Assembly: GCF_003346715.1 (NCBI RefSeq)
Contig: NZ_QQPQ01000004.1
Location: forward strand, 158,774-222,773
DNA: 64,000 nucleotides
Source of the DNA: Oceanispirochaeta sp. M1
GTDB taxonomy: Bacteria > Spirochaetota > Spirochaetia > DSM-2461
Direction of reading: 5' to 3'
Shown here in pieces: positions 23,891 through 33,702 of this stretch. A model generated the notes under the pieces. The model saw nothing but the letters and a program-made list of their open reading frames with translations, was not told where the DNA came from and ran no database searches. The first letter of the stretch is position 1. Every line of letters begins with the position of its first letter. The translations under genes were made by a program, and so were the position numbers.

Positions 23891-25918
23891 ATGTATTCAC
23901 CATCCAGACTTTTCAGCATGGTTCTCATAATTATTACAGTTTTTACCGCAATTATATATACAGAAGAATCCCCCCTTTCTCCCGGAGATAAAATCCCCAA
24001 TGTACTGCTCCTTCAATCCTATCATCAGGGTTATAAATGGAGTGATGAGCTGGGACGGGGAGTTATGGAGATTCTGCAGGATGAAGTACAGGTTCATATT
24101 GAATATATGGATACCAAGAAATACTACAGCCCCGAATATCTGATGAAAATAAAAAACTATCTGATGTTTAAATCGGAGTCTATCGACTTTGATCTGATTA
24201 TTGCAGCAGACAACAATGCCTTTGAATTCATGAAACTTTATAGAGAAGAGATTTACGGAGATATCCCTGTTGTATTTACGGGAGTCAATTCTGTGAATAC
24301 CGACAGTCTTGCCGGTATCCACAACATCACCGGGATCAGTGAAGAAATTGATTTCCAGAAAACCCTGGAACTGATGCGCAATCTTTTTCCCGAAAGAAAA
24401 AATCTCATCTGTATTCTGGATCAGACTGCTACAGGACTGGGAATAAGGAAAGCTCTGGACAAAGCCATGCCCGATTTTGAAAAGGAATTCGAACAGATAG
24501 AAATTTGGTCTGATATCTCAATGAAAGAACTTGTGAGAGATCTGGAACTCCTGGGAGATGATTTTATTATCTACAACATCCTGTTTCAAAGGGATAATCA
24601 GGATGAGTACTTTGAGTACAACCACAGTAACGGGATGATAGGAAATGCCGCAAATGCACCTGTCTTCGGTGCCTGGGATTTCCAGTTCCCCTATGGCATC
24701 GTCGGCGGATATATCGTGAGCGCAATTGAACAGGGACGGGAAGCAGGTCTTATGGCCAAACGGATTCTCAGCGGTGAGGATGCCGATTCTATCCCTATCA
24801 TATGGGAAACACCCCATCAATATATGTTCGATTTTGAGAAACTGCTTACTAACTCAATCCGGATGGATGAGCTTCCCCGCAACAGTATAGTCATAAACCT
24901 CCCGGAAACCCTTTTTTATCAGTACCACTGGGAAACAACAATCATTCTGATAACCTTTATTTTTCTCCTTATCCTTATATTTTTTCTCCAGGCAAACATA
25001 CAGAAAAGGAAAGCCGGCGAAGCAGCTCTGTACAGCCTGAATGAGACTCTCAATGAAAAAGTTGAGAACAGAACCAGAGACTTGAAGATCAGCAATCAAT
25101 CACTTGAAGACGCCATGGAGAAGTTACAGAACACACAGAAACAGATGATCCAGAAAGAGAGGCTGGCCGCTCTTGGTTCCCTTGTAACGGGGGTAGCCCA
25201 TGAAGTGAATACTCCCCTGGGTGTTGGAATCACCACTTCAAGTTATATTATTGATCTGACTTCGAAATTACAATCTAAACTGAAGAACGATACCCTCACA
25301 AGGGAAGCCCTTGATGAGTATATCGAACGGATTAATCAGGGAAGCAGCCTGCTGAGTAAAAATCTGAATAAAACTGCAAAACTTATAGACAGCTTTAAAA
25401 ACCTCTCCTTTGATGAGACCGGTGGTGAATGTCTTGATTTTGAACTCCTGGAATACCTTGAAGAGATTATCAGAACCCATATCATGCAGTTCAATCATCA
25501 AAATATTAAAATTTCTCTCTCGGGAGATGCCATCAACATCCGCTCCTACCCGGGCAGTTTCTATCATGTAATGAACAACCTTCTCCTAAACAGCCTGGTT
25601 CATGGTTATGATGAAAAATCAAAAAACAAAAAAATCACAATTACCCTGACCGAACTTGAAGGGCAAAGTGGAATGATTGAATACAGAGATAACGGAAAAG
25701 GCATCCCCCGGGACTTAAAGGACCACATGTTTGAGCCTTTTACCACAAGCAGCCGCAGCGAAGGGAAAACCGGACTGGGCCTTTTTATTATTTTCAAAAC
25801 TGTGAACGAAAAACTGGGCGGTGCCGTTGAGTTCATGCCTGCCGAAGAGGGCTCTGACCACGAGGGTGTATGCTTCCGCATATACTTTCCCATTAACAGA
25901 CCTATAGACAAGGGCTGA
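23891..25918 (+). CDS. Membrane sensor histidine kinase with ABC-substrate-binding-type sensor
   Basis: 675 aa. An N-terminal membrane segment, then an extracytoplasmic domain of about 300 residues like the ABC_sub_bind (PF04392-type) sensors: NVLLLQSYHQGYKW, DLIIAADNNAF, IPVVFTGVN, AGLMAKRILSG. A second membrane segment lies at about 349-370, followed by a coiled coil. The phosphoacceptor His437 is in GVAHEVNTPLGV and the ATPase has DNGKGIPRDL and KTGLGLFII. There is no receiver domain and no adjacent response regulator. It stands just upstream of a peptide-type ABC importer, so it may sense the same ligand class. ATG 23891 is supported by a -10 ending 7 nt upstream. Confidence 0.88.
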   Translation: MYSPSRLFSMVLIIITVFTAIIYTEESPLSPGDKIPNVLLLQSYHQGYKWSDELGRGVMEILQDEVQVHIEYMDTKKYYSPEYLMKIKNYLMFKSESIDFDLIIAADNNAFEFMKLYREEIYGDIPVVFTGVNSVNTDSLAGIHNITGISEEIDFQKTLELMRNLFPERKNLICILDQTATGLGIRKALDKAMPDFEKEFEQIEIWSDISMKELVRDLELLGDDFIIYNILFQRDNQDEYFEYNHSNGMIGNAANAPVFGAWDFQFPYGIVGGYIVSAIEQGREAGLMAKRILSGEDADSIPIIWETPHQYMFDFEKLLTNSIRMDELPRNSIVINLPETLFYQYHWETTIILITFIFLLILIFFLQANIQKRKAGEAALYSLNETLNEKVENRTRDLKISNQSLEDAMEKLQNTQKQMIQKERLAALGSLVTGVAHEVNTPLGVGITTSSYIIDLTSKLQSKLKNDTLTREALDEYIERINQGSSLLSKNLNKTAKLIDSFKNLSFDETGGECLDFELLEYLEEIIRTHIMQFNHQNIKISLSGDAINIRSYPGSFYHVMNNLLLNSLVHGYDEKSKNKKITITLTELEGQSGMIEYRDNGKGIPRDLKDHMFEPFTTSSRSEGKTGLGLFIIFKTVNEKLGGAVEFMPAEEGSDHEGVCFRIYFPINRPIDKG

Positions 25919-25981
25919 TATTTTTTCCCATATTTTTAGAGATTTAATTATAGTAAATAGATTAAAACAGGAAGGTATCAT

Positions 25982-27829
25982 ATGAAGACATACCGATTTT
26001 CAACTCTACTGTGCACAATTTTTATTAGCGGATTTCTGCTGTTTGCCCTGGCATCCTGCTCAAGGGAAGAAGAGATGACCCTGGAAGAGGCCCAGGCTCT
26101 GAAAGTAGAAAATCAGGCAGGGATTCTGGCAGGAACTATTAAGAAGCCGGGTGGTACAGATATCTATGCTATAGGAAAATCCGGTGGGATCTGGAACAGT
26201 TCACTGACCGGAGACCCAAAGACCTTCAACCTGATCATTGCGGACAGTGACGGTGATTCTTCAGCCGTAATAAATACCCTTCTCCCGGGAGGTTTGGTTC
26301 AATATGATCCCTATATAAAAGAGTGGAAATCCGGCTGTGCTGATTTTGAAATTACAGTTTTTGAAGATGAAGACAGAATGGATGTCCTGTTTACCCTGAG
26401 GGATGATCTGTACTGGTCCTTTTTTGATTCTGATGAAAAGATCAAAATCACAGCTGACGACTTGATCTTCTGGTATGATGAAATATACGGGAACTCTGAT
26501 CTTCAGATGACAGCATATAGCGGACAGTTTATGACTATGTCCGACGGAACAGATGTCCGGATAGAGATGGAAAAACTGGATGATATGACCGTTGTCTTTC
26601 ACTATCCCAGAATAGTGGCCAACCCTCTGCTCACCAGTAATATGACCTTCGGTCCCCGCTTTATATACGAACCGGCTCTCAGAGAGGGTGGAGTCCAGGG
26701 AGTCAAAGAGATTCTCTCCATTGATACAGATGTAAAGACCCTCCCCAGTGCAGGAGCCTACTTTCTGACTGAATACACCCCCGGTGTACGGCTGGTGTAT
26801 GAAAGAAACAATGATCACTGGGATAAGGATAAAGAAGGCAATCCTCTCCCCTACTTTGAAAAATCAATAAACAAAATTGTCCCCAATATGAACACCAACT
26901 ACCTCCTTTTTAAAAACGGAGAGAGAGATGGATATGCTGTTCGTGCGGAAGATCTGGACGACCTGATTAATACAGAAAACAAAGATTACAGCATCTATGA
27001 CGGTGGAGCTACAATGGGTTCGAACTTTATCTGTTTCAACCAGAATCCATCGGGCCTTGAAGAACCCGTACTCAGCTGGTTTACACAGAAGGAATTCCGC
27101 CAGGCCATGAGCCGTCTGACTAACAGAGACAGAATGGTGAAGCAGATCTATAGAGGTCTGGCCACTCCGGCCCTCCATCACTATGCAATTGCCAATCCTT
27201 ATTATGATGAGAGTATCAGCAATGTATATACTTATAACCCTGAAGAAGCACTGAAGCTTCTGGAATCCATCGGAATAAAACAGGACGAAAAGGGAACCAT
27301 GAGAGATACTGAAGGCAGAGCCATTGAGTTCGATATCATTACCAACTCCGACAATAACATCCGGATGGATGCGGCAAGTATCTTCGCCGATGAATGCGGC
27401 AAGGTGGGTATCAAGGTCAATTTGACTCCCCTTGATTTTCAAAAAATGATTGAAATGCTCACGGCGACATATGACTGGCACGTCATCCTGATCAGCCTTG
27501 GAAGCGGTAACTACTGGCCCACAGGCGGTTCCAATGTGTGGTCTTCCGATGGAAATCTCCATCTGTGGAATCCCCTGCAGAAAGAGCCTGCTACAGATTG
27601 GGAAGCCCGGGTGGACTACCTCTATAATGAAGGAAGCTTCACCCCCGATCCCGTAGCGGCCAAGGAAATCTGGGATGAGTTCCAGTCCATACTTCTGGAG
27701 GAACTCCCTCTTTACTACCTGGTCCACCAAAACAGCTTTTATGCCATCAGAGATAAGTGGGATAATGTGTTTTATGACAATCTGGGAGGGCTGGATACCA
27801 ATAGACTGTTTCTGAAGGATTCTGAATGA
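25982..27829 (+). CDS. ABC transporter family-5 solute-binding lipoprotein
   Basis: 615 aa; lipobox ALASC gives a lipid-anchored periplasmic binding protein. The SBP_bac_5 fold is indicated by FTLRDDLYWSFF, DLIFWYDEIYG, EFRQAMSRLTNRDRMVKQIYRGLATPA-type region and NPEEALKLLESIGI. Family members bind peptides, oligosaccharides or nickel; unusual length (most are about 520-560) comes from an N-terminal extension. AGGAAGG lies 6 nt before ATG 25982. First gene of a five-gene operon in which each junction is an ATGA overlap. Confidence 0.9.
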   Translation: MKTYRFSTLLCTIFISGFLLFALASCSREEEMTLEEAQALKVENQAGILAGTIKKPGGTDIYAIGKSGGIWNSSLTGDPKTFNLIIADSDGDSSAVINTLLPGGLVQYDPYIKEWKSGCADFEITVFEDEDRMDVLFTLRDDLYWSFFDSDEKIKITADDLIFWYDEIYGNSDLQMTAYSGQFMTMSDGTDVRIEMEKLDDMTVVFHYPRIVANPLLTSNMTFGPRFIYEPALREGGVQGVKEILSIDTDVKTLPSAGAYFLTEYTPGVRLVYERNNDHWDKDKEGNPLPYFEKSINKIVPNMNTNYLLFKNGERDGYAVRAEDLDDLINTENKDYSIYDGGATMGSNFICFNQNPSGLEEPVLSWFTQKEFRQAMSRLTNRDRMVKQIYRGLATPALHHYAIANPYYDESISNVYTYNPEEALKLLESIGIKQDEKGTMRDTEGRAIEFDIITNSDNNIRMDAASIFADECGKVGIKVNLTPLDFQKMIEMLTATYDWHVILISLGSGNYWPTGGSNVWSSDGNLHLWNPLQKEPATDWEARVDYLYNEGSFTPDPVAAKEIWDEFQSILLEELPLYYLVHQNSFYAIRDKWDNVFYDNLGGLDTNRLFLKDSE

Positions 27830-28905
27830 AGCAGTTTTATCTCAAAATAATGGGCCTTATTTTCAAAATCAAAGGGGCCCACCCCCTTCTCCATTTCATA
27901 CTGGGCCGATTCGTCTCCATGGTTGTGATCCTCTTCATTCTGGGCTTTGCCGTTTTCGCATTGATGGAGCTGGCACCGGGTGATATTGTCGAAAAGCATG
28001 TACAGGCACAGTTGATGAGTGAGGGGAGCGGCATAGGAAATGCCATGTCCAGCGACCTTGAATACTCGGAGGAAAAAATAGCCGATATGAGGGCGGAATT
28101 GGGACTGGATAAACCCTTTTACATGCAATACCTCCATTGGTTGAAACAGATAATTGTTGAACATGATCTGGGAAAGTCTATGATAAGCCGGGCCCCGATT
28201 CTCTACCTTATTAAAACCAGGATATTCAATTCCATCCTGTTGAACCTGATATCCCTGTTTATGCTGACCTTTATCTCCTTTGCCCTGGGAATTTACTTCT
28301 CCTCAAAAGTGGGGACAAGAACAGACCTGGCGGCAACATTTACAGCCCTCTTTCTCCACTCCTTTCCCGGACTGCTCCTCCTTATCCTGCTGCAGCTTTT
28401 TGCAGCGGTGACAGGTCTCTTTCCCGTGACGGCATATCCGGGATTTCCTTTTGCTGAAGATCCCGGGCGTTTTGTCTTTTCCTATATGCATCATATCACT
28501 CTGCCGCTGATCGGCGCCTTTCTGGGTGGAATCGGAGGTACCATGAGGATGATCCGGGCTACCATGCTGGATCAGCTGGGTCAGCCCTATATCACAGCTC
28601 TCAGAGCCAGGGGGATTTCCGAAGGGAGAGTCTACTTTGCTCATGCCTTCCGTAATACTCTGAATCCCTATATAACCAGTAGCGCAAACCTTCTGGCCGG
28701 CCTCTTCTCAGGATCCCTTATACTGGAAATTATCTTTTCCTACCCGGGCATTGGAAGACTGATGTATGAAGCAGTTCTGCAGGAGGATATCTATCTGGTT
28801 CTTGCCAACCTGATGTTCACATCCTTCCTGGTACTCCTGGGAATGGTTCTGGCAGACATTCTTCTTGCCGTTGTAGATCCCCGAATAAGGTACTCAAATA
28901 AATGA
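27826..28905 (+). CDS. Oligopeptide-type ABC permease, OppB-like
   Basis: 359 aa inner-membrane permease with an N-terminal helix, a periplasmic stretch with the OppB/DppB-like LGLDKPFYMQYLHWL, and the transport core containing the EAA-type loop ALRARGISEGRVYFAHAFRN. It ends with DILLAVVDPRIRY, the usual OppB terminus. It overlaps the binding-protein stop by ATGA. Confidence 0.92.
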   Translation: MKQFYLKIMGLIFKIKGAHPLLHFILGRFVSMVVILFILGFAVFALMELAPGDIVEKHVQAQLMSEGSGIGNAMSSDLEYSEEKIADMRAELGLDKPFYMQYLHWLKQIIVEHDLGKSMISRAPILYLIKTRIFNSILLNLISLFMLTFISFALGIYFSSKVGTRTDLAATFTALFLHSFPGLLLLILLQLFAAVTGLFPVTAYPGFPFAEDPGRFVFSYMHHITLPLIGAFLGGIGGTMRMIRATMLDQLGQPYITALRARGISEGRVYFAHAFRNTLNPYITSSANLLAGLFSGSLILEIIFSYPGIGRLMYEAVLQEDIYLVLANLMFTSFLVLLGMVLADILLAVVDPRIRYSNK

Positions 28906-29975
28906 AAGGATTCCTGAAAGCCCTCTTATACAGACCGGTGGCACTGATTTCGGTCATTGTTCTTATACTCCTCTATCTGATGATGATTTTTGCGGAATTC
29001 ATCGCACCATACAATCCGGGAACAAGTTTCTCGGAGAAGAGTTTTCATCCTCCCGCAGTCAGCTGGTACAGCTCTGATCTGGGCTTTGGTCCTCAGGTAC
29101 AGGAAAGGGCGGTAATAAATGAAATCAACTGGAAATATGCCCGGATCAGAGGGACAAGTAAACCTGTCAGTTTCTTTGTTAAAGGAGAACCCTATAAACT
29201 CTGGAATCTTATCCCCGCAGAGCGTCACCTCTTCGGCATGGCTCCCGGAGAAGATGATACACCTGTTTTCCTGATGGGCTCGGACAACCTGGGAAGAGAT
29301 CTTTTTTCCCGTATCCTCTACGGCAGCCGCATCAGTCTGACAATCGGATTTATCGGGATAACGATTTCAATGACCCTGGCCATCACATTCGGTGGGCTGG
29401 CAGGATTCTACGGTGGAAAAATAGACTGGTTTATCATGCGGTTTTCCGAGTTTTTCATCCTGGTTCCCGGCCTCTACCTTATCCTTTTTTTAAGATCGAT
29501 TCTGGCCAGAAGCATGACCAGCGGTCAATCCTTTATGATAATCACAGTCATTTTGAGCTTTGTAGGATGGCCCGGGAGTGCCAGGCTTATCAGGGGGATG
29601 GTGCACAGCATCAAAAGGGAAGACTTTATAGCCAATGCAGTACTTGAAGGCATCCCTACACTGAGCATTATCTTCAAACAGATCATTCCTCAGATGTCCT
29701 CCATCATTATTGTAAGCATTGCCCTGGGGATACCGGGCTTCATTCTGGGAGAGACAGTGCTGAGTTATCTTGGACTGGGTATTGTTGACCCGGCTGTAAG
29801 CTGGGGAAGCCTGATCAACCGTGAAATATCGACTCTGAGCAACCTGCGGAACTTTCCCTGGTTCCTTATACCCGGTCTTTTTCTCCTGATCACCACACTG
29901 GCCTTCAACTTTCTGGGAGACCTGCTCCGTGACTTCCTTGATCCCTATCACAGAGATAAGGGAGGTCTCAGATGA
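28902..29975 (+). CDS. Oligopeptide-type ABC permease, OppC-like
   Basis: 357 aa. The N-terminal OppC helix is followed by an enlarged periplasmic segment (about 35-115). The motif GSDNLGRDLFSRILYGSRISL is the OppC/DppC hallmark. The core has GWPGSARLIRGMV and the terminal FLGDLLRDFLDP. It pairs with the preceding permease to form the channel; ATGA overlaps occur on both sides. Confidence 0.92.
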   Translation: MKGFLKALLYRPVALISVIVLILLYLMMIFAEFIAPYNPGTSFSEKSFHPPAVSWYSSDLGFGPQVQERAVINEINWKYARIRGTSKPVSFFVKGEPYKLWNLIPAERHLFGMAPGEDDTPVFLMGSDNLGRDLFSRILYGSRISLTIGFIGITISMTLAITFGGLAGFYGGKIDWFIMRFSEFFILVPGLYLILFLRSILARSMTSGQSFMIITVILSFVGWPGSARLIRGMVHSIKREDFIANAVLEGIPTLSIIFKQIIPQMSSIIIVSIALGIPGFILGETVLSYLGLGIVDPAVSWGSLINREISTLSNLRNFPWFLIPGLFLLITTLAFNFLGDLLRDFLDPYHRDKGGLR

Positions 29976-30988
29976 GTAATCTCGTAGAAATTACAGAGCT
30001 CCATATAACCTTTCCCCTCCGCCGAGGTGCTCTCAAGGCTTTGAGAGGCATGTCCTATACATTAAAAACCGGAGAAATACTGGGGATTGTAGGTGAGAGC
30101 GGAAGCGGTAAAAGTGTAAGTGTTCAGGCTCTGATGCGTCTTCTCCCGGATTATACAGAAATTGAAGGGACAATTCTTTTTGAGGGTCAGGATGTGCAGG
30201 CTCTGGACAAAAAAAAGGAACTGCCCCGATTCAGAAGCAGTAAAACTGCCATGATTTTTCAGGAGCCGGGACGATCCTTCGATCCACTCTACAGCATGGA
30301 GAAAACCTTTAGAGAAACCCTGAGGCTCCACTATCCTTCAGAAACAGATGAAAAATTAAAAAAAAGAGCCATAAATCTGCTGGAGGAAGTACAAATTCCT
30401 CAGCCCGAAGAGCGTCTTACCAGCTACCCCCATCAGTTTTCGGGGGGACAGCTTCAGAGAGTCATGATCGCCCTGGCACTGGCCGGAAATCCCCGGCTCC
30501 TTATTGCCGATGAGCCGACGACTGCTCTTGATGTTACCATTCAGGCACAGATCATTGAACTTCTCCTTAAACTGAGAAAAAAAAGGGAAATGGGAATCAT
30601 CTTTATCAGCCATGATCTGGATCTGGTTGCCCGAATTGCCGATAGAATACTTGTTCTCTACGGAGGACTGGTAATGGAGGAAGCAGCAGCAGAACAGCTC
30701 TACAGCAGACCTTCCCACCCCTACAGCCGGGGACTGCTTCATGCTCTCCCTGCCTTTGGGAGCCATTACACTACAGACCGGCTGCATACAATTCCCGGAA
30801 CCGTACCCAATCCGATTCATCCGGAACCGGGATGCCCTTTTGCTCCCCGCTGTGATAGAGCTCAGGAGCGCTGCAGAGAAGAAATTCCCCCATTGGAAAT
30901 TATGAACTCAGAAGGTGAAAAGCTCCGCTGTTTCAATCCTCTTGTGAGAACAGAAAGTCCAGCTTCAGAAGAAGAGGTGAAATCATGA
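29972..30988 (+). CDS. Oligopeptide-type ABC ATPase, OppD-like
   Basis: 338 aa. Walker A GESGSGKSV, Q-loop FQEPGRSFDPLYSM, signature FSGGQLQRVMIALAL, Walker B LLIADEPTTALDV. The C-terminal oligopeptide/dipeptide domain has GCPFAPRC and further Cys residues; in this family they can coordinate an iron-sulphur cluster. ATGA overlap with the neighbours. Confidence 0.94.
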   Translation: MSNLVEITELHITFPLRRGALKALRGMSYTLKTGEILGIVGESGSGKSVSVQALMRLLPDYTEIEGTILFEGQDVQALDKKKELPRFRSSKTAMIFQEPGRSFDPLYSMEKTFRETLRLHYPSETDEKLKKRAINLLEEVQIPQPEERLTSYPHQFSGGQLQRVMIALALAGNPRLLIADEPTTALDVTIQAQIIELLLKLRKKREMGIIFISHDLDLVARIADRILVLYGGLVMEEAAAEQLYSRPSHPYSRGLLHALPAFGSHYTTDRLHTIPGTVPNPIHPEPGCPFAPRCDRAQERCREEIPPLEIMNSEGEKLRCFNPLVRTESPASEEEVKS

Positions 30989-31974
30989 GTACACCATGCA
31001 CAGACTGCCATCTGGAACTTAATGACCTTAAGATAAGATTCTCACTGGAGGCTGGACTGTTTGCCCGGTACGGACGCTTTGTCTATGCTGTGAACGGAGT
31101 CAGCCTCAAGCTTAAAAGAGGTGAAACTTACGGTCTGGTGGGAGAATCAGGCTGTGGAAAAACGACTCTGGCCCGCCTCGCGGTGCAAATGTATAAAGCC
31201 GATGAGGGAGAAGTACTTTTTCACAGCCAGGACGGTAAGTCACATCGCCTGAATGAACTGAATAAAAAGGAACTCTTTGATTATAGAAGCCGGGTCAAGT
31301 ATGTATTTCAGGACCCCGCCCGCTCCCTGAACCCCAGAATGAATATCTACAGCATACTCACTGCGGGCTACAGACAGAGTCCCTCCTGGCCGGGGGATGA
31401 GGCTGCCCGGAAAGAGGCGGAGGAGATGATGGAGACTGTCGGACTCAATGCCGAAGATCTGGACCGCCGGCCCGCTGACTTTTCGGGAGGACAGAGACAG
31501 AGAATATCCATCGCCCGTGCGCTGATTATGAAGCCTGAGCTCCTGATCTGTGATGAGGTTGTATCGGCACTGGATGTATCAATACAGAGCCAGATTCTGA
31601 ACCTTCTGCTGGAACTGAAGGAAAAATTTAAACTCACCATGCTTTTTATAGCCCATGACCTGACTGTGACCACCTATTTCTGTGACCGTATAGGAGTAAT
31701 GTACCGGGGGAAAATTGTAGAAGAGGCATCTGCACAGGCTCTGGCTGAAAAAAGACTGCATCCCTACACGTCACTCCTTTACGACAGCATTCCCAGCAGA
31801 ATGGATGAATCCCTGGAACTTAAAGCCTATGAACCCTTTGACTCAACCAGAGCTCTGGAGGGATGCCCCTTCTACCACAGATGTCCAAAGCGTCAGGAGA
31901 AATGTCTGGAAGCTCCTGAGTTTAAGGAAATCCTAGAAAACAGATATCTGGCCTGCCATTTCCCACAGATCTGA
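30985..31974 (+). CDS. Oligopeptide-type ABC ATPase, OppF-like
   Basis: 329 aa. Walker A GESGCGKTT, Q-loop FQDPARSLNPRMNI, signature FSGGQRQRISIARAL, Walker B LLICDEVVSALDVS (Glu follows Asp; the usual EP is EV here). The C-terminal GCPFYHRCPKRQEKC matches the OppF tail. Last gene of the importer operon; no clear terminator before the XPB promoter 18 nt downstream. Confidence 0.93.
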   Translation: MSTPCTDCHLELNDLKIRFSLEAGLFARYGRFVYAVNGVSLKLKRGETYGLVGESGCGKTTLARLAVQMYKADEGEVLFHSQDGKSHRLNELNKKELFDYRSRVKYVFQDPARSLNPRMNIYSILTAGYRQSPSWPGDEAARKEAEEMMETVGLNAEDLDRRPADFSGGQRQRISIARALIMKPELLICDEVVSALDVSIQSQILNLLLELKEKFKLTMLFIAHDLTVTTYFCDRIGVMYRGKIVEEASAQALAEKRLHPYTSLLYDSIPSRMDESLELKAYEPFDSTRALEGCPFYHRCPKRQEKCLEAPEFKEILENRYLACHFPQI

Positions 31975-31991
31975 GCCGGAGCCGGCACTTA

Positions 31992-32020
31992 TTGAAAACA
32001 TCCTCTAAAATCGATATAAT
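31992..32020 (+). promoter_or_regulatory. Promoter of the XPB operon
   Basis: TTGAAA (31992-31997), 17 nt, perfect TATAAT (32015-32020), 8 nt before ATG 32029; no Shine-Dalgarno is present, so the message is probably leaderless. Confidence 0.65.
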
Positions 32021-32028
32021 AGCTGGTT

Positions 32029-33702
32029 ATGACTGATACTTCCCAACTTGCACTAATAGTACAGGGTGACCACTCTCTCCTGCTGGATGTTCACAACCAG
32101 GGCTTTGATAAAGCCAGGGCTGATATATCCCCCTTTGCAGAGCTTGTAAAATCTCCCGAACATATACATACCTACAGAATGACACCTCTCTCCCTGTGGA
32201 ACGCCGCTTCCGCCGGAATCAGTGAGGATGACATACTGGTCGCCCTTAATAGACACTCCCGTTTTCCCGTACCCGAAAACGTGTTGTACTTTGTCCGTTC
32301 CACCCTCTCCCGCTACGGTCTTATAAAGATCGATGCCACCGAGGATGAAGAGACTCTGTACCTGAAGTCCACAGACCCCGCAATCCTTACAGAGATTGCC
32401 CACCTCAAGAATCTTAAAAAATACCTCACCGCCGCCGAAGATGGATTTTTCTTTAAACTGATGGACAGGGGAACAATAAAGCTCCACCTTATCAGAGCCG
32501 GATTCCCGGTGGAGGACCTGGCACCTCTCAAGTCTGGAGACCCATGTCCCATAAACCTTAGAAAAATTATGCTCAGCGGCAAGGAACTGAATATCCGGGA
32601 CTATCAGGAAGATGCCATAAGGTCTTTCATTGGAAACAACAAGCCGGGAACCGGATTCGGTACAGTGGTTGTTCCCTGCGGGGGAGGCAAGACGGTTATC
32701 GGAATGACAGCCATGAGCCGGATTCAGTGTAAAACCCTGATCCTCACCACCAATGTGGCTGCGGTGCATCAGTGGAAAAGAGAACTTATTGATAAGACCG
32801 ACCTCAGAGCAGAAGATATCGGTGAATACACGGGTGAAAGAAAAGAGATCAAACCTGTCACCATCGGTACTTACCAGATCCTCATATGGAGAAAGGATAA
32901 AGAGAGTGCCTATGAGCATTTTTCTCTTTTCCGGAAGGGTAACTGGGGACTTATCATCTACGATGAAGTCCATCTTCTGCCGGCCCCGGTATTCAGAGTA
33001 ACAGCAGAAATTCAGGCGGTCCGCCGCCTTGGTCTCACAGCCACCCTTGTCAGAGAAGACGGCGCAGAGGAAGATGTATTCTCACTGGTAGGCCCTAAAC
33101 GCTACGATGTCCCCTGGAAGGAACTTGAAGCCGGAGGCTGGATCGCCACGGCATGGTGTCATGAGATGCGCCTGGACCTTCCCGAAGACCTCAGAACCAG
33201 CTATGCCGTTGCAGACAAGAGGCTTAAATTCCGAATTGCCGCAGAAAACCCCATGAAACCGGAACTGGTTCTCAAACTCATAGAAAAACACCCTGACGAC
33301 TCCATCCTGGTGATCGGACAGTATGTAAAACAGCTTCAGGAGATGGCGAAGATCTTAAATGCCCCTCTGATTACAGGAAAGACTCCCAATGCTCAGAGAG
33401 AGGAGATCTATGACGATTTCCGTATTGGAAAATCGAGGATCATAGTCGTGTCCAAGGTAGCAAACTTTGCCATTGACCTGCCCGATGCTTCGGTGGCCAT
33501 ACAAATTTCAGGAACCTTCGGTTCAAGACAGGAGGAGGCCCAGCGTCTGGGACGTATCCTGAGACCCAAGGACAGAGATTCCTGGTTCTATTCACTTGTA
33601 ACCCGTTATACTGTTGAAGAGCAGTATGCTGCAAACAGACAGCAGTTTCTGACCGAGCAGGGCTATAAATATACTATCAGCCTTGGAATGGAGGAACTGT
33701 GA
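32029..33702 (+). CDS. xpb: XPB/ERCC3-type DNA repair helicase
   Basis: Superfamily 2 3'-5' helicase, 557 aa. An N-terminal helicase-associated domain (about 1-180) precedes the core. Motif I is CGGGKT at about 218-222; motif II is DEVH at 312-315 within DEVHLLPAPVFR, as in human XPB; motif III GLTATLVRED is also XPB-like. Motif VI is EEAQRLGRILRPK. The RED-type sequence is represented by VREDG. Bacterial XPBs are known from actinobacteria and spirochaetes and unwind DNA in repair. The stop overlaps the next gene's start as GTGA, so the two are made together. Confidence 0.93.
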   Translation: MTDTSQLALIVQGDHSLLLDVHNQGFDKARADISPFAELVKSPEHIHTYRMTPLSLWNAASAGISEDDILVALNRHSRFPVPENVLYFVRSTLSRYGLIKIDATEDEETLYLKSTDPAILTEIAHLKNLKKYLTAAEDGFFFKLMDRGTIKLHLIRAGFPVEDLAPLKSGDPCPINLRKIMLSGKELNIRDYQEDAIRSFIGNNKPGTGFGTVVVPCGGGKTVIGMTAMSRIQCKTLILTTNVAAVHQWKRELIDKTDLRAEDIGEYTGERKEIKPVTIGTYQILIWRKDKESAYEHFSLFRKGNWGLIIYDEVHLLPAPVFRVTAEIQAVRRLGLTATLVREDGAEEDVFSLVGPKRYDVPWKELEAGGWIATAWCHEMRLDLPEDLRTSYAVADKRLKFRIAAENPMKPELVLKLIEKHPDDSILVIGQYVKQLQEMAKILNAPLITGKTPNAQREEIYDDFRIGKSRIIVVSKVANFAIDLPDASVAIQISGTFGSRQEEAQRLGRILRPKDRDSWFYSLVTRYTVEEQYAANRQQFLTEQGYKYTISLGMEEL

